Assembly (NCBI RefSeq): GCF_013391805.1
Contig: NZ_CP058364.1
Span: 2,547,501 to 2,611,500, forward strand
DNA: 64,000 bases
Reading direction: 5' to 3'
From: Galbibacter sp. BG1
Lineage (GTDB): Bacteria; Bacteroidota; Bacteroidia; Flavobacteriales; Flavobacteriaceae
Shown here: in pieces, positions 53,397 to 61,898 of the stretch
Layout: each line of letters begins with the position of its first letter
Position numbering within the stretch: position 1 is the stretch's first letter
Notes under the pieces: model-generated
Told to the model about the DNA's origin: nothing
Databases searched by the model: none
The model's input: the letters and a program-made list of their open reading frames with translations, nothing else
Made by a program: the position numbers and the translations under genes

Positions 53397-54464
53397 TTAG
53401 AAAGAATAAACAGCCGCTACTAAAAATGATGCCAAGCTTCCTGTTGCTTCATCATCCCCGTCTAGGAATATATCTTCAGAAGCGGTATCGAACCTAAATT
53501 CTGGCTTGATCGTTAAGTCGCTGATTTTGTAGTTACCGGTTAAAGTAAATTCAAGTACATCTGCATCTCCGTCAGGGTTATATGCACCTAAAGCGCTAAC
53601 ACCTCCATCGAACTCTTTGAAATATTCCCCACGTAAACCAAAAGAGAATTTTTCTGAGGTGGTATACTGTGGATATAACGCAAATCCGTAGAATCCAGAA
53701 CCATCTGTTGTATTATAGGTGGTGTTGATTCCTAGGTAAAAAGCATCTGAAACATCGAACCCACCGGTATAATCAATTTGAAATGTTTCTCCTGGTAGTC
53801 CTGTTTGGGCACCGTATAAAAGGTTTAAATATTGTCCTTTGTAACCCAATTGCGCCCCAGCTGTATAACTTCCGTCAAGGTTAATTTCCGTAAAGTCGGT
53901 ACTGTTCATAACAGCCAACATTAAAGAGAAATCTTCAGACAATGTAAAATCTGCTTTTATCCCTGTGTGAGAGAAAGGTCCGTAAGAAAACATATACGAA
54001 GTAGAGTAGTTAAAGTTACCTACAGGGGAAATTACTTCATACCCTAAAAAGGTATTAAAGTTACCCATGGTTAATCTCACTTTTTCGCTTACATTCCAGT
54101 ACATGTACAACTGGTTTACAATGTTGGCAGATCCAACAGAATTAAATACTGCATCTTCCCCACGTGGTCCAAAAACAAGATCTGCTACGAAACCTACTTT
54201 CTCACCTTCATAGCTGGCAATTAAATTTGCCATACCAATGGAAAAACCGCTTCTGTTAGCAAATGAAGTAGGAGGGGTAACAAACATTCCATCTTCGTCT
54301 GCTTGGTTCGTGCTTGTTAAATTGGTTTTCCAGTAAACATCTCCAGAACCGCTTATTGAGAATTTCTTGTTATCCTCTTCTTGGGCAAAAGTGCTTAAAC
54401 TAACTAAAGAAATAGCTAGAAAAAATATATTTTTTACGACATTTGTTTTAGTAATCGCTTTCAT
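53397..54464 (-). CDS. Outer-membrane porin (BBP2/OmpL-like) of the ammonium cluster
   Basis: A 355-aa outer-membrane beta-barrel protein. Start at ATG 54464 (MKAITKTNVVKNIFFLAISLVSLSTFAQ), because the ORF-extending ATG 16 codons earlier precedes a second, weak leader. After the signal peptide the chain alternates strand-like segments with an aromatic C-terminal end (LVAAVYSF), like beta-barrel porin 2. It is encoded 137 bp downstream of amt on the same strand, suggesting an outer-membrane channel for ammonium or other nitrogen compounds. Confidence 0.85.
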   Translation of the reverse strand: MKAITKTNVVKNIFFLAISLVSLSTFAQEEDNKKFSISGSGDVYWKTNLTSTNQADEDGMFVTPPTSFANRSGFSIGMANLIASYEGEKVGFVADLVFGPRGEDAVFNSVGSANIVNQLYMYWNVSEKVRLTMGNFNTFLGYEVISPVGNFNYSTSYMFSYGPFSHTGIKADFTLSEDFSLMLAVMNSTDFTEINLDGSYTAGAQLGYKGQYLNLLYGAQTGLPGETFQIDYTGGFDVSDAFYLGINTTYNTTDGSGFYGFALYPQYTTSEKFSFGLRGEYFKEFDGGVSALGAYNPDGDADVLEFTLTGNYKISDLTIKPEFRFDTASEDIFLDGDDEATGSLASFLVAAVYSF

Positions 54465-54601
54465 ATTAAAAAAAGTTAATTTGTTGTTTGGTTTAATTTC
54501 AAAATGAGTCAAAAATCAATAGTTAACTATTAAAGCGGGTTACCGAACGGAGCGTACCGCCAAATAGCGCTCCGTTCTTTTTCCCTATTAAAACTAACTA
54601 A

Positions 54602-55831
54602 CTAACGATCAATTGTAAAATCTGGGTATGCATCTCCATCGTGCTCGTGCATATCCAATCCTTCGATTTCTTCTTCTTTAGTAACGCGTAATCCCATAGT
54701 TTTCTTAAGGATAAACAATACTATAAAAGAAGTGATTAGAGCCCATCCTCCAATGGCAAGTACGCCTATGGCCTGTACTCCAAGCTGTGCTACACCACCA
54801 CCGTTAATAAGTCCGCCTTCTATGGCAAAAACACCTACTAACAAAGTTCCGAGTGCTCCACAAACCCCGTGTACCGAGATGGCACCAACAGGATCATCTA
54901 TTTTAAGTTTTTTATCTATAAATTCAATAGAGAATACTACTACCAACCCACAGATAACACCTATAATTGCTGCGCTGAGCGGGGTAACTGCTGCACATCC
55001 AGCAGTAATACCTACCAATCCAGCTAAAGCACCATTTAAAGTCATAGAAACTTCTGGTTTGCCGTAACGAACCCAAGTAAGGATCAGTGCTGTAATAGCA
55101 CCGGCAGCGGCTGCTAAGTTTGTAGTGATTATAATTCCCGCAACGTTGTAAGAGCTTTCTCCGCTAATAGCAAGTTCAGATCCTCCGTTGAATCCAAACC
55201 ATCCTAGCCAAAGGATGAAAACTCCTAACGCGCCGTACATCATATTGTGCCCTGGAATAGCGTTCGATTTCCCTTCGGTATATTTACCAATTCTTGGGCC
55301 TACAAGAGCGGCACCTACAAGGGCTGCCCATCCACCCACGGAGTGAACTACTGTTGATCCTGCAAAATCGATAAATCCAAGGGAAGTAAGCCATCCATCT
55401 CCTTGCCATACCCAATGTCCGGATATGGGGTAGATAACCACGGTCATCACTAAAGAAAATATAATATATGTTGAAAATTTAGTTCTTTCTGCAACTGCTC
55501 CCGAAACGATGGTAGCCGCTGTTGCAGCAAAAACCGTTTGAAAGAATAAATTGTGCATGTCTTCCCGAACACTGTAAAATAAAGATGGGGAACCGATAAA
55601 ACTACCGATTGATTCTCCATACATTATAGTGTAACCAATAATCCAAAATCCTAAGGAACCTACTATAAGGTCCACAAAGTTTTTCATTACTATATTGATT
55701 ACGTTTTTAGATCTTGTAAATCCAGATTCTACAAGCGTAAAACCGGCTTGCATAAAAAACACGAGTATCCCCGCGATTAATATCCACATCAAGTCTAAAA
55801 CTGCATTCGCTTCAATGACGTTTGTTTCCAT
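54602..55831 (-). CDS. amtB: Ammonium transporter
   Basis: A 409-aa inner-membrane ammonium channel with eleven hydrophobic helices. Conserved blocks include GFTLVESGFTRSKN, FVDLIVGSLGFW, HSVGGWAALVGAALVG (pore His), GWFGFNGGSE, AALAGLVGITAG and DPVGAISVHGVCGALGTL (second pore His). Begins MET-NVIEANAVLDL without a long signal sequence. Followed by the porin gene and preceded by a PII gene (29 bp), the usual glnK-amt order. Confidence 0.96.
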   Translation of the reverse strand: METNVIEANAVLDLMWILIAGILVFFMQAGFTLVESGFTRSKNVINIVMKNFVDLIVGSLGFWIIGYTIMYGESIGSFIGSPSLFYSVREDMHNLFFQTVFAATAATIVSGAVAERTKFSTYIIFSLVMTVVIYPISGHWVWQGDGWLTSLGFIDFAGSTVVHSVGGWAALVGAALVGPRIGKYTEGKSNAIPGHNMMYGALGVFILWLGWFGFNGGSELAISGESSYNVAGIIITTNLAAAAGAITALILTWVRYGKPEVSMTLNGALAGLVGITAGCAAVTPLSAAIIGVICGLVVVFSIEFIDKKLKIDDPVGAISVHGVCGALGTLLVGVFAIEGGLINGGGVAQLGVQAIGVLAIGGWALITSFIVLFILKKTMGLRVTKEEEIEGLDMHEHDGDAYPDFTIDR

Positions 55832-55860
55832 AAGGGTTGTTTTTAAGTTAGTTTAGTTGA

Positions 55861-56199
55861 TTATTTTAATGATTCTGTGCCTTTTTCTCTCGTTCTAATG
55901 CGATAGGCTTCTTCTACAGGAATTACAAATACTTTACCGTCACCAACATTTCCTGAATATGCTGATTTAAGGATGGCTTCAACCGTGCGCTCAGTAAATT
56001 CATCTGAGACAATGATTGATAAATAGCGTCTCTGGATGTCCGCAGTACTGTAACTTACACCACGATAAACATGGCCTTTCTTTTCGTTACCTACTCCCGT
56101 AACATCCCAGTAACTAAAAAAGTTTACTTCTACTTGATGGAGTGCGTCGCGCACATCATCAAATTTCGATTTACGAATAATGGCTTCAATTTTTTTCAT
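55861..56199 (-). CDS. glnK: PII-family nitrogen regulator
   Basis: A 112-aa trimeric signalling protein that senses ATP, ADP and 2-oxoglutarate and blocks Amt. It starts MKKIEAIIRKSKFDDVRDAL and includes the T-loop region GVGNEKKGHVYRGVSYSTADIQRRYLSIIVSD, and the C-terminal nucleotide-binding motif SGNVGDGKVFVIPVEEAYRIRTREKG. Located directly before amt, so GlnK-type. Upstream is a 450-bp gap. Confidence 0.93.
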   Translation of the reverse strand: MKKIEAIIRKSKFDDVRDALHQVEVNFFSYWDVTGVGNEKKGHVYRGVSYSTADIQRRYLSIIVSDEFTERTVEAILKSAYSGNVGDGKVFVIPVEEAYRIRTREKGTESLK

Positions 56200-56652
56200 T
56201 GATTTAAAGTTTTACTATTAAAAATGAGTTGAAGAAATACTTCTTACTTGCGTCAACCGTTTCGTTCTAAAAATTGGATGGTTTTGGTTGGTAAGTAAAA
56301 AATTCAAATTTGCTTAATCTCATTCCATTATTAAATGATTTGTTTGCTTAAAACTATGTTAAAAAATCGTTACGGTAAAATTAATAGGGGGGTTAATGGT
56401 GATTTTTATTAAATTATGAATTTACCCCCTCTTAAAATTAGGGGTATGTATAAAAAATATGATTATTTTAAATTCTTTAGTTTGAAGATTTTCCAGTTTT
56501 CAGATAAAAATGGGATCCAGCTATGGTTGTTTTACCGTAGGATTTAAGTTGAAAATAGGGTAAAATTGACTTAAGAAAGTCTCCTGTAAGCATACGAAGC
56601 TGGGGAAACGAGGCGATGTTTCCTTCTGAAAAGCTTGTTGAATGAGCTATTT
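56200..56652. other. 450-bp intergenic region upstream of the PII-amt-porin operon
   Basis: No credible gene is present. The region holds an inverted pair TACCCC (56423-56428) / GGGGTA (56441-56446) with 12 bp between, and nearby an AGGGGGG half-like element (56386-56392), which could form a regulatory site. No sigma-54-type promoter (TGGCAC-N5-TTGC) is seen. Otherwise AT-rich. Confidence 0.55.
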
Positions 56653-57024
56653 TTAGATGAACTTTATAAGCCAGACCCCTACAAAAACGGCAACTAAACC
56701 AAGTATAAAGGTAATAGAAGTGTATAGAATAAAGTTAAAGAGGTCTCCAGATTTAAGAAAGACGTGGTTTTCGTAAGCGAACGTAGAAAAGGTAGTAAAC
56801 CCTCCACAAAATCCCGTAGCGATAAGTAGCAATTGATTGGTGGAGAGCGATTGGTTTTTGGCAGCCAAGCCTAATACAAAACCTATTATTAGGCTTCCCA
56901 AAATATTTGCTGCAAAGGTGCCATAGGGAATACCAGTTTGTACGGAATTTAAATATTTGCCAAGAACAAAACGCAAACAACTCCCTAAACCACCTCCTAA
57001 AAAAACCAATAAGAGCTGCTTCAT
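56653..57024 (-). CDS. crcB: Fluoride channel CrcB (Fluc)
   Basis: A 123-aa inner-membrane protein with four hydrophobic helices that exports fluoride as a dual-topology dimer. Hallmarks are GGGLGSCLRFVLG at the N-terminus, GTFAANILGSLIIGF and GFCGGFTTFSTFAYE, where the conserved aromatic and polar residues line the pore. Length fits the family. No fluoride-riboswitch consensus is visible in the short leader. Isolated minus-strand gene. Confidence 0.95.
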   Translation of the reverse strand: MKQLLLVFLGGGLGSCLRFVLGKYLNSVQTGIPYGTFAANILGSLIIGFVLGLAAKNQSLSTNQLLLIATGFCGGFTTFSTFAYENHVFLKSGDLFNFILYTSITFILGLVAVFVGVWLIKFI

Positions 57025-57108
57025 ATTACTGCTAAATTTGTGAGGTGGAAAAAGTTCAATATAAAATATTTTTCATTCGAATTCAATCCCATTTATAAAA
57101 GTTCTTTT

Positions 57109-58161
57109 TTATTCTAAAGTTGTGTTTAAGGTTTCAACTATGGGGATGTATATTTCAGATAAGTAATCCGCAGGGTTCGGGGAATCGTCTGGGGTTACAA
57201 TATAGGTTTCGAAGGATTTTCTGGAATCGTCAATCTCAATATTTTCTTTTTTAATAGCTTCGCGTGTTTTGCTCCAAGCTTCGTTAATATTTATAGTGTC
57301 TCCCTTCAAGGTTGTTTTGTAGTATGCCCCGGGATCCATAAAACCACATAATATAGGGCTTCCAGTTGGAGTAACAATACGCTCTTTCACAGGAATAGAG
57401 GTAGAAAAGATTGCGGTGTTGTTGCTTTGGTTCCATTCCTCAAATAAAGTAAAGGGATTTCCAGATTGTTGAATGTTGTTTTGTTCCATAAAGGCTTCTA
57501 TTTCTGGAAACATCCTCTGGGTTGCCAAATCTATTTCATTTTGTTTTGCACTCGATGTTTCGTATAAATAGTAGCCTCCACCGTAAGCTGTTTTGCCTAT
57601 TGTTGTAATAGTGTATTTTTTCATGTCCGCTAAAATTACACTATCCAACTTTGCTAATCCATTTTCAAAATCTGTTTCAAACCTATTTTCCATACTGTTT
57701 TGAAAAAGAATAAAGAACTTATCTTTAAAGCTGAGGGTACCCTCAATACCGGAGGTAACAATAACTCCTTCATCTTTAATGGTATTGTCGAAAGTGAAAA
57801 AACGATTCGCTAGAAGAGTTTTAGGAGTATTAATATCTAAACGATAGGCAAGCGAATCTTCAGAAGTAAAAGTATTTGTTGCAGAACCATTTCCTAGTAA
57901 TTCGCTCTGCCACTTGATAGAAGCGTCTTTACCCTCGAAAGATTCCCCGTAAGACAACTTCATATTAGGATCTTGCTCATACCAAAAAGACCACTTTGGC
58001 CAGTTTTTTACATTGGAGAGGTAATTATGGATAACGGACTTTGGGGCGTTAATAACCCTAGTAGTTACAATTTTGTAATTATCTGATTGAATGGCAACAT
58101 AGATAGAAAGACCTATGGCCAAAATTAAAAATAAGAAGATTAGGTACTTTAAAATTTTCAT
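57109..58161 (-). CDS. SRPBCC / GyrI-like effector-binding membrane-anchored protein
   Basis: A 350-aa protein. An N-terminal hydrophobic helix (MKILKYLIFLFLILAIGLSIYVAI) anchors or exports it, then comes an SRPBCC/START-like domain (residues about 30-190; NAPKSVIHNYLSNVKNWPKWSFW is the typical opening), and then a GyrI-like effector-binding domain (about 195-345; VTPTGSPILCGFMDPGAYYKTTLKGD). This pairing is common in Bacteroidota; ligand and role are unknown. Single gene on the minus strand. Confidence 0.82.
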   Translation of the reverse strand: MKILKYLIFLFLILAIGLSIYVAIQSDNYKIVTTRVINAPKSVIHNYLSNVKNWPKWSFWYEQDPNMKLSYGESFEGKDASIKWQSELLGNGSATNTFTSEDSLAYRLDINTPKTLLANRFFTFDNTIKDEGVIVTSGIEGTLSFKDKFFILFQNSMENRFETDFENGLAKLDSVILADMKKYTITTIGKTAYGGGYYLYETSSAKQNEIDLATQRMFPEIEAFMEQNNIQQSGNPFTLFEEWNQSNNTAIFSTSIPVKERIVTPTGSPILCGFMDPGAYYKTTLKGDTININEAWSKTREAIKKENIEIDDSRKSFETYIVTPDDSPNPADYLSEIYIPIVETLNTTLE

Positions 58162-58253
58162 AACAGTAAGGTATAAATAGGAATACCAATGTACAAAAAA
58201 TGTACGTTATTATGAACAAATTTTAAATACTGTAAATCTATAGTCGTTAAAAT

Positions 58254-58439
58254 TTATATAGCTTCTTTTAAAACTACGTCGTATTCTTCCTCTTCTTTTG
58301 TGTTCATGGATTTGGCAGGCTGCTTGTTGTAAATAGCCGCTGTTTTTCCTTTGGATTTTGGAAGTTTGTTAACGCTGAATAATAATAAAACTACATTAAT
58401 AAATAACAGGCTGAATAAAATGCTAAAGAAAATCATCAT
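58254..58439 (-). CDS. Small membrane protein (61 aa)
   Basis: A 61-aa protein with one hydrophobic helix (MMIFFSILFSLLFINVVLLLFSV) and a hydrophilic, charged tail (NKLPKSKGKTAAIYNKQ... EEEEYDVVLKEAI). It looks like a single-pass membrane peptide. I do not recognise a family. The start in an A-rich leader and the regular composition support coding, but proof would need homologues. Confidence 0.5.
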   Translation of the reverse strand: MMIFFSILFSLLFINVVLLLFSVNKLPKSKGKTAAIYNKQPAKSMNTKEEEEYDVVLKEAI

Positions 58440-58551
58440 TGCTTAAGTTGATTGCTTTATGCAAATTTAAGAAATTTATGACATAAATTCTCATAAACGG
58501 ACCGAAAATTAACATAATTATGTATAAAATATGGCTTTGGTAAGTTTGCCT

Positions 58552-58740
58552 TTAGTTTTTTGATAAATATTTAATTGAAATGAGTAATGCTAAGAAAATA
58601 ATAAAACCCAACAGTACCCACAACGTACCCTTGTATTGTTTTTTATGTATTTTGAGATCGCTTTTGTAGCTGATTATCATCACTATAATAAATGCAAAAG
58701 CGAAAATCCCTGCAAAAATTAATTGACCATTACTAAACAT
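58552..58740 (-). CDS. Small two-helix membrane protein (62 aa)
   Basis: A 62-aa protein with two predicted transmembrane helices (FAGIFAFAFIIVMIISY; LWVLLGFIIFLALLISI) joined by a basic loop (KSDLKIHKKQYKG). A small membrane protein, likely of the hairpin type found widely in flavobacteria; no function known. It lies upstream of the 61-aa gene on the same strand. Confidence 0.55.
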   Translation of the reverse strand: MFSNGQLIFAGIFAFAFIIVMIISYKSDLKIHKKQYKGTLWVLLGFIIFLALLISIKYLSKN

Positions 58741-58833
58741 CTATTTTTTATTTTGGACAAAATTAGTCAAATTAGCGCTAGCAAAAATCAATAATTCACT
58801 CTTTTTTTACAAAATTCAAAGCACACATTTTTT

Positions 58834-59223
58834 ATGAAAAACAAATTAAAGGCTGTAGAAAAATTTCATAATTCCTTTGGTCTGGGGGTCGCAAAACATC
58901 CTGTTGCAAAATTGGAAACTAATAAAATTGTTTTAAGGCATAATCTTATGGCAGAGGAGAATGATGAATATTTGGCGGCGGCGACTAACAATGATATGGT
59001 GGAAGTGGCAGATGCCCTTGGCGACATGCTCTATATTTTATGCGGAACCATTTTAGAGCACGGCATGCAAGATGTTATAGAAGATGTTTTTAATGAGATA
59101 CAATTAAGTAATATGAGCAAACTTGGGGAAGACGGGAAACCAATTTACCGAGAGGATGGTAAGGTATTAAAGGGCCCAAATTACTTTAAACCAGATATTA
59201 AAAAGATTCTAGAGAATTCTTAG
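58834..59223 (+). CDS. MazG-like nucleoside triphosphate pyrophosphohydrolase
   Basis: A 129-aa all-alpha NTP pyrophosphohydrolase. It contains the metal-binding pattern ExxE...ExxD: LMAEENDEYLAA (near residue 40) and MVEVADALGDMLYIL (near 58), followed by a C-terminal segment NEIQLSNMSKLGEDGKPIYREDGKVLKGPNYFKPDI that resembles the phosphoribosyl-ATP pyrophosphatase-like family. Likely removes noncanonical or damaged nucleotides; exact substrate unknown. Single gene ending in a strong terminator. Confidence 0.85.
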   Translation: MKNKLKAVEKFHNSFGLGVAKHPVAKLETNKIVLRHNLMAEENDEYLAAATNNDMVEVADALGDMLYILCGTILEHGMQDVIEDVFNEIQLSNMSKLGEDGKPIYREDGKVLKGPNYFKPDIKKILENS

Positions 59224-59227
59224 TAAT

Positions 59228-59258
59228 AAAAAAGGAGGCAATGTCTGCCTCCTTTTTT
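59228..59258 (+). terminator. Terminator between the MazG-like gene and ilvE
   Basis: GGAGGCA (59234-59240) pairs with TGCCTCC (59246-59252), with A-run before and T-run after, so it may stop both convergent genes. Confidence 0.88.
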
Positions 59259-59278
59259 ATTATCTCTTAGCTTAAACC

Positions 59279-60346
59279 TTAAGCTTTAACCCTCCAGCCA
59301 AATTTGTCTTCTGCAATATTATATTGCAATTCCATAATGGCTTTTTTAATTTTGGTGGCATATGAATTTTCTAATTTAGGGAGTTCCCATTTATCCCCCT
59401 TATAACCAAATCCAGCAATCGGGTTTATTACCGCAGCAGTTCCCGTACCAAAAATTTCTTTTAGTGAGCCTTGCTTTTGCGCTTCTAATATTTCTGAAAC
59501 CTTTATCGGTCTAATTTCTACTTCTATTCCCATATCTTCTGCCATGGCTATAACACTCTTTCTAGTGATACCATCCAAAATACGGTCGCTGGTAGGGCAT
59601 GTAACCAATTTGTCGCCAATTCTAAAGAAGATATTCATGGTTCCCGCCTCCTCTAAATATTCATGAGTGTTGGCATCGGTCCATATAATTTGTTGATATC
59701 CTTCTTCCTTTGCTAAATTGGTTGGGTAAAATTGTCCCGCATAGTTACCAGCTGCTTTTGCATAGCCAAAACCTCCACTTGCAGCCCTACTAAATTTATC
59801 GGCAATTTTAACGCGTACCTCACCACCATAATAAGCTTGGGCAGGTGAGCAAATAATTATAAATTTATATTCGTTGGCAGGAGAGGCAGATACTCCAGCT
59901 TCTGTTGCTATTACAAATGGCCGGATGTAGAGGCTGTTTCCAAATCCTTTTTTTATCCAATCTTTGTCAAGCTTCAATAAAGTACTTAATCCATCAAAGA
60001 AGTAATCTTCTGGAAATTCAGGAATTGCCATCCTAACAGCAGATTTATTGATGCGTTTAAAGTTTTCGTCAGGTCTAAATAACCATATCTCTTCATTCTC
60101 ATCCTTGTACGCCTTCATCCCTTCAAAAACTGCTTGCCCGTAATGAAAAACCCTTGCAGAAGGGTCTAACGATAGCTTTTGGTATGGTTTGATTTCTGGT
60201 GTCTGCCAAGCGCCGTTTTTATAGTCGCACACAAACATATGGTCTGTAAAGACGCTTCCAAATGCTAAGTTTTCAAAGTTTACATCTTCTATTTTAGATG
60301 CAGCTGTTTTTTCAATTTTGATATTGCTAATGGTTTCCTTGCTCAT
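59279..60346 (-). CDS. ilvE: Branched-chain amino-acid aminotransferase
   Basis: PLP-dependent transamination of Leu, Ile and Val, used in both synthesis and breakdown. The 355-aa protein shows FHYGQAVFEGMKAYKDENEEIW, the catalytic Lys region GFGYAKAAGNYAGQFYP, EEAGTMNIFF and TSDRILDGITRKSVIAMAED. Length and motifs fit the fold-type IV BCAT group. It lies convergent with the MazG-like gene and divergent from the DUF4920 gene. Confidence 0.95.
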   Translation of the reverse strand: MSKETISNIKIEKTAASKIEDVNFENLAFGSVFTDHMFVCDYKNGAWQTPEIKPYQKLSLDPSARVFHYGQAVFEGMKAYKDENEEIWLFRPDENFKRINKSAVRMAIPEFPEDYFFDGLSTLLKLDKDWIKKGFGNSLYIRPFVIATEAGVSASPANEYKFIIICSPAQAYYGGEVRVKIADKFSRAASGGFGYAKAAGNYAGQFYPTNLAKEEGYQQIIWTDANTHEYLEEAGTMNIFFRIGDKLVTCPTSDRILDGITRKSVIAMAEDMGIEVEIRPIKVSEILEAQKQGSLKEIFGTGTAAVINPIAGFGYKGDKWELPKLENSYATKIKKAIMELQYNIAEDKFGWRVKA

Positions 60347-60615
60347 AACTCAACTTTATTTTTGCTAAATTAGAAAATATTCCAGCAAAAAGTAGATTAA
60401 TTAAGACAAAAATAAGTTATTTTGTAGTGGTTTTTGTTGTAAAAATTTAAATATGAAATGAGCGAAAACCTATTTTATTTTTTGCTGAAGCATCAGCGTA
60501 ATTATACCAGAGCCTCGATATTTTTCATGCCTGTTTGCTCAAAGGTAGGTGCAGAGGGGTTGAATTAAGCAGGAAATATCAATTCTTTTACAATGAAATA
60601 AAAAATTTTAAATTG

Positions 60616-61107
60616 ATGAAAATAAAAATTCTATTTGTTTTTGTGGTGGCGCTTATGCTATCCTGTAATTCTGAGAAGTCTAATAATAGTGCAGAAATTG
60701 CGGCCAATTATTATGTTTATGGAGACACCATTTCTATAGATGAGGTGTTACCTGCAGATGAGATTCAGAAAAAATATGAATCCATGAAATTGGAAGATAC
60801 GCTATCGGTAGTTTTTAAAGCTAAAGTGAATGATGTGTGCCAAGCTAAGGGATGCTGGATGAAACTCGATCTTGAAAATGGGGAAGAAGCTATGGTGAAA
60901 TTTAAAGAATATTCTTTCTTTGTTCCTAAAGACATTGCTAACAAACAAGTGGTCTTGGGAGGTAAGGCCTTTGTTGTAGAAATGGATGTTGAAGAACAAA
61001 AGCACTATGCTGAGGATGCTGGAAAAACCAACGCCGAAATAGCCGCCATAACCACTCCTTTAAAAACATATTCTTTCGAGGCCAATGGAGTGCTTTTACC
61101 CAAATAA
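60616..61107 (+). CDS. DUF4920 lipoprotein
   Basis: A 163-aa predicted lipoprotein. I start it at ATG 60616 (MKIKILFVFVVALMLSC), which gives a proper signal with a lipobox Cys; the longer frame from 60535 is not credible. The DUF4920 domain follows (KAKVNDVCQAKGCWMKLDLENGEEAMVKFKEYSFFVPKDI), with a Cys pair (VCQAKGC) that may bind metal or form a disulfide. Function unknown. mnmD starts 6 bp after its stop. Confidence 0.85.
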   Translation: MKIKILFVFVVALMLSCNSEKSNNSAEIAANYYVYGDTISIDEVLPADEIQKKYESMKLEDTLSVVFKAKVNDVCQAKGCWMKLDLENGEEAMVKFKEYSFFVPKDIANKQVVLGGKAFVVEMDVEEQKHYAEDAGKTNAEIAAITTPLKTYSFEANGVLLPK

Positions 61108-61113
61108 TTTATT

Positions 61114-61791
61114 TTGAAAAGAAAAATCATCAATACTTCAGATGGTTCCTCTACTATTTATATTGAAGATTGGAACGAACATTACCATTCCAAACATGGG
61201 GCCATACAAGAGGCTTACCATGTATTTATAAAAAGCGGACTTATTCCTTATGTGAAAAACCATAAACCTTCTCATGTCCCTATTTTGGAAATAGGCTTTG
61301 GAACTGGTTTGAATGCCTTTATTACGTTATTGGAAGCAGAGAAATTGGGAATAAATATTTCTTATGAAGGTGTAGAAGGATATCCGGTATTGGCTGAAGA
61401 AATTAAATTGCTCAATTATGTGGAACAACTGAATGCTAATAGTAAGAAATCGGTTTTTGATGAAATGCACGCATGTAATTGGGAAGGGTTTTCTAACCTA
61501 TCAGAAACATTTCAGTTAAAAAAAAGAAAGCAATTCTTCCAGGACATCAACGATAAAAATAGGTTTAACCTTATTTATTTTGATGCTTTCGGGGCTCGGG
61601 TGCAACCAGATTTATGGGAAGTCTCCATTTTTAAAAAAATGTTTGAAGCTTTGAAACCAAATGGTGTATTGGTTACCTATGCCGCCAAAGGCAGTGTTCG
61701 CCGAGCGATGTTGGAAGTTGGTTTTTCAGTGGAAAAATTACCCGGACCTCCCGGAAAGCGTGAAATGTTAAGAGCTGTTAAAAATAGTTAG
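61114..61791 (+). CDS. mnmD: tRNA wobble-uridine methyltransferase MnmD (stand-alone)
   Basis: Adds the last methyl group in mnm5(s2)U at tRNA wobble position 34. The 225-aa protein is a stand-alone SAM methyltransferase: the SAM site is PILEIGFGTGLNAFITL, with LIYFDAFGARVQPDLWE and GVLVTYAAKGSVRRAML downstream. It lacks the FAD oxidase half of E. coli MnmC, so a separate partner (MnmC-oxidase-like or a glycine-independent route) would be needed. The start codon is TTG at 61114, 6 bp after the DUF4920 stop. Confidence 0.9.
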   Translation: MKRKIINTSDGSSTIYIEDWNEHYHSKHGAIQEAYHVFIKSGLIPYVKNHKPSHVPILEIGFGTGLNAFITLLEAEKLGINISYEGVEGYPVLAEEIKLLNYVEQLNANSKKSVFDEMHACNWEGFSNLSETFQLKKRKQFFQDINDKNRFNLIYFDAFGARVQPDLWEVSIFKKMFEALKPNGVLVTYAAKGSVRRAMLEVGFSVEKLPGPPGKREMLRAVKNS

Positions 61792-61898
61792 TCCTATCTT
61801 CTAATTACGTTAAATACTCACAATTAGAATGTTAAACCTTAATTAATGTTGATTGTAAAAGCTGATTATTTCCATATTTTTAAATAAAAGTAACTAAA

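Noticed and set aside
57025-57108. Fluoride riboswitch ahead of crcB
   Set aside because: The gap is too short and AT-rich; I see no pseudoknot-type consensus.
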